From Mycobacterium sp. DL592 (GTDB lineage: Bacteria; Actinomycetota; Actinomycetes; Mycobacteriales; Mycobacteriaceae), in NCBI RefSeq assembly GCF_011694515.1, contig NZ_CP050192.1, positions 3,221,301 to 3,285,300 of the forward strand: a DNA stretch of 64,000 bases, read 5' to 3'. The notes under the pieces are model-generated. The model saw only the letters and a list, made by a program, of their open reading frames with translations, did not search any database and was not told the DNA's origin. The position numbers and the translations under genes are program-made. This document shows positions 62,240 to 64,000 of the stretch, one piece after another. How positions within the stretch are numbered: position 1 is the first letter of the stretch; the number at the start of each line of letters is the position of its first letter.

Positions 62240-62938
62240 GCGCCTGAAGGTGTTCGGCAAATCAGCTCAAAGTGATGGTCAGGTGGCCGCCCCTGGGTCA
62301 TTGCTACGTTCAAGTCCGGTCAGCGCTGCGATCGCGCCGCTGAGTGCCACCGTCCATGCAATCGGCAGCAGCTATGTTCCTTGCACGCAAGCCTGTGCTA
62401 GTTCGTCGAGGTGGTTGGCGTTGTGCTGGGCGATCATCAAGTTATACGGGCCGGCCAGCACGCTTTAATGCATCGGGTTCTGGCGAGTTGGTCGACGCCA
62501 GATCGGATCTGGGCACCCGGGCTGCCCTTGTCATAATGCGGGTTCCCCGAACATCGTGGACAAGATCATCATGCCGTGTGGTGCATTGGCGGCGAGGGCT
62601 GGCTTGACACGGCCCCAACGTTCGACCGTCCGCGGTAAGGCCCGCGACCGCAGCCGCGTCGAATGCGGACGCGGCACCCTCAAAAGGGTCGCGCAGCAGA
62701 TAGCGCTTCGCAGCGGATCTCCCCGGCTCATCTAACAATTCGCCTTCGACAGCGTCCCCGACGACTGCTGTGAGCAGCACTACCGATCGACTCAATGTTG
62801 CAGGATCCACAGCGGAGAGTCATCAACCTGCCGAAGCTTTGAAGGCGATCGTCGCCAGCTACCTGTCTATCGACCATCGGGACTACCCAGGGAAGGTTGT
62901 CCGGTCCCCTCGATGGGCGCCGAGGCCGGTCGCCGGGG
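62240..62938. other. non-coding/decayed spacer
   Basis: About 700 bp with no convincing intact gene. Short open frames exist on both strands; one minus-strand pair around 62531-62810 shows two frames that could join into a longer degraded reading (ending VKPALAANAPHGMMILSTM), but I do not recognise the family. No tRNA, repeat or transposase was seen. Together with the next feature it looks like a tract of gene decay. Confidence 0.5.
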
Positions 62939-63264
62939 AAGCTTGGTGCAGTCCGCGTACACGCTTGCGCCCCAATCTCCTACATTCTCCGGCCGCCCTA
63001 CGGTCGCGACAACGCCGACACCGACCGCGAAGCGGCCGATTTCGGCTGCCCCACCATCACGCTGTAGAGCGGGAACCGTCGGTCAATCCAAGCCGGTCGC
63101 GGCGCCCGACCTCGTCACCGCTGCCTCAAGTTCCCTCCCACCGCAACAGATCGTGTTGGCCCACAACAATCCTGGCGCCGACCACGAGCTGTTACGGACA
63201 GCTGCTTGATTTCATTCACGAGCGCAACCTGCGCTCCGTGACTCTCAACGACGCGTTCAGCTAA
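62939..63264 (+). pseudogene. polysaccharide deacetylase remnant, frameshifted
   Basis: Three reading frames each carry part of a NodB-type deacetylase. Frame one (62939-63067) has YILRPPYGRDNADTDREAAD and then DFGCPTITL before a TAG stop; RPPYG is the classic motif 3. Frame two (to 63209) has QIVLAHNNPGADHEL, like the late IVLxHN/D motif. Frame three (to 63264) ends QLLDFIHERNLRSVTLNDAF, like the C-terminal region. The order and spacing match the family, so at least two frameshifts plus a stop have destroyed the gene. The N-terminal part is not recognisable. Confidence 0.7.
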
Positions 63265-63490
63265 AGCCCGTCAGCGCAGGGCTTTTCCTTTAAGCCCTGG
63301 GTCGCAGACCGGATCGCACCAGGCGGATCATTACGAAACCTGAGACCCCGGCGAAGGAGAAACGTCGCCGAGCTGTCGGCGCTACCGGTCAGCGCCATCC
63401 TCTAGATTCACATCGATCGGATACCTCGGATTGGCGAGGCTGAACGCTGATGATCAGAGCAACAAACCGCCGAGAGGAGTACTTGCCATC

Positions 63491-63835
63491 GTGGTGTCGC
63501 GCTATCCGTTATCGCTGTCTGCTCGCTCCGGTCAACGACTGCCGCCGCCGTTGGCCGTCGAATGGGAGTGGCAGACGATCGGACGATGCGTCGGCGAGCC
63601 GGTAGAGGTGTTCTTCCCCGAAGACGGCCCACGCGCTAATCGTCTTCGACTTGAGCGGCAAGCCAAGAGCATCTGCACCGACTGCCCGGTGAGAGCCCAA
63701 TGTCTTTCACACGCATTGAACACCCCAGAACCACACGGGGTGTGGGGTGCGATGACATCCAGTGAACGCCAGCAATACCGTGTCGAGGCGGCTGCCGCCG
63801 ATCGTCAGGCCGTTCCAAGACGGGTGATTGCCTGA
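63491..63835 (+). CDS. WhiB family iron-sulfur regulator
   Basis: WhiB proteins bind a 4Fe-4S cluster and act with the principal sigma factor. The four cysteines are visible: GRCVGEPVEVFF, then ICTDCPVRAQC, followed by the GVWGAMTSSER turn (glycine/tryptophan motif) and a basic tail. GTG 63491 gives 114 aa; AGGAG lies 11 nt upstream, and 63494 or a TTG at 63431 are alternatives. The paralogue (WhiB1-7) cannot be told from this alone. It is downstream of the decayed deacetylase region. Confidence 0.88.
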   Translation: MVSRYPLSLSARSGQRLPPPLAVEWEWQTIGRCVGEPVEVFFPEDGPRANRLRLERQAKSICTDCPVRAQCLSHALNTPEPHGVWGAMTSSERQQYRVEAAAADRQAVPRRVIA

Positions 63836-63945
63836 TGACGGACAACGAGGAACCGTTTGGTGGTTCTCACGGTGTCGGCTTGTCGGAGTGTATGGCCGCC
63901 AACTGCGGAACAGTCTTGATGGCATTCGCCAACCGCCGGGCATGA
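63835..63945 (+). CDS. hypothetical 36-aa ORF coupled to whiB
   Basis: An ATG overlaps the whiB stop as TGATG and opens a 36-codon frame (MTDNEEPFGGSHGVGLSE and then two further cysteines) ending at TGA 63945. The overlap favours translational coupling, but the product has no recognisable family, and such short frames arise by chance. Confidence 0.3.
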   Translation: MTDNEEPFGGSHGVGLSECMAANCGTVLMAFANRRA

Positions 63946-64000
63946 GCACCACCCAAAGCCTGCGATTCATTTTCAGTCGACGTCAGCGGGTTCCTCCACT

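Noticed and set aside
62442..62810. A 122-codon minus-strand frame in the decayed spacer.
   Set aside because: No family is recognised, there is no ribosome site, and the best resemblance to a protein end (NAPHGMMILSTM) is in another frame. It could be a relic but is not supported as a gene.

Overview
The window is chromosomal DNA of a mycobacterium, most likely a non-tuberculous, environmental (Mycolicibacterium-type) species. The evidence is high-GC coding bias, genes typical of the genus (SepIVA, a HupB with a long lysine/alanine/proline tail, a 13E12-family HNH protein, a WhiB protein, a DUF1942 secreted protein), and a gene order that follows, from memory, the M. tuberculosis Rv2911 to Rv2997 stretch almost gene for gene. 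Comparisons with M. tuberculosis rest on recalled family knowledge, not on a search.

Layout. 1-3.8 kb: a partial DUF1942 secreted protein, a DacB2-type D,D-carboxypeptidase, a 13E12/DUF222-HNH protein and an amidohydrolase. 3.8-9.8 kb: ffh, then the nitrogen operon amt-glnB-glnD with a GlnR-type box upstream. 9.8-20.1 kb: ftsY, a divergent type 2 isopentenyl-diphosphate isomerase, and the long minus-strand block smc-acyP-osmC-cupin-mutM-rnc-DUF177-sepIVA. 20.3-27.4 kb: coaD-rsmD-pyc, a VKOR/DsbA disulfide pair and a lipN-like esterase. 27.5-36.4 kb: an aldo/keto reductase, a class III aminotransferase, a secreted HNH nuclease, recG, a fakA-like DAK2 gene, an SfnB-like flavin monooxygenase and rpmB. 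36.5-46.6 kb: ung, thiL, a small RAM-domain protein, a DUF3515 protein, ddl, a cystathionine gamma-lyase-like gene, gpsA, cofC/fbiD, ppk1 and mutT1. 46.6-50.9 kb: hupB, leuDC with a divergent leaderless IclR regulator, and an F420/flavin PPOX-fold protein. 50.9-54.0 kb: an uncharacterised polytopic membrane protein overlapping an S53 (sedolisin) protease gene. 54.0-62.2 kb: tRNA-Glu and tRNA-Gln, gltX, an FAH-family gene, an MFS transporter, leuB, serA and a phytoene-dehydrogenase-like gene. 62.2-64.0 kb: a decayed stretch with a frameshifted polysaccharide deacetylase remnant and a WhiB gene.

Functionally this is core housekeeping: protein targeting (ffh, ftsY), nitrogen sensing (amt/glnB/glnD), chromosome organisation (smc, hupB), DNA repair (mutM, ung, recG, mutT1), wall synthesis and division (dacB, ddl, sepIVA), leucine/serine synthesis (leuBCD, serA), CoA/F420/thiamine cofactors (coaD, cofC, thiL), polyphosphate (ppk1) and translation (rpmB, gltX, two tRNAs, rnc, rsmD).

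The most unusual signals are a short repeat with core GAGCGAAGCGAC inserted in the same reading frame into both ftsY and ung, with relatives at the pyc/rsmD and serA/leuB junctions; an 18-codon mini-ORF linking serA to leuB by 4-nt overlaps at both ends; a probable CTG start for rsmD; the S53 protease/membrane-protein pair; and the direct sepIVA-coaD junction, where M. tuberculosis carries its PDIM/PGL lipid locus.
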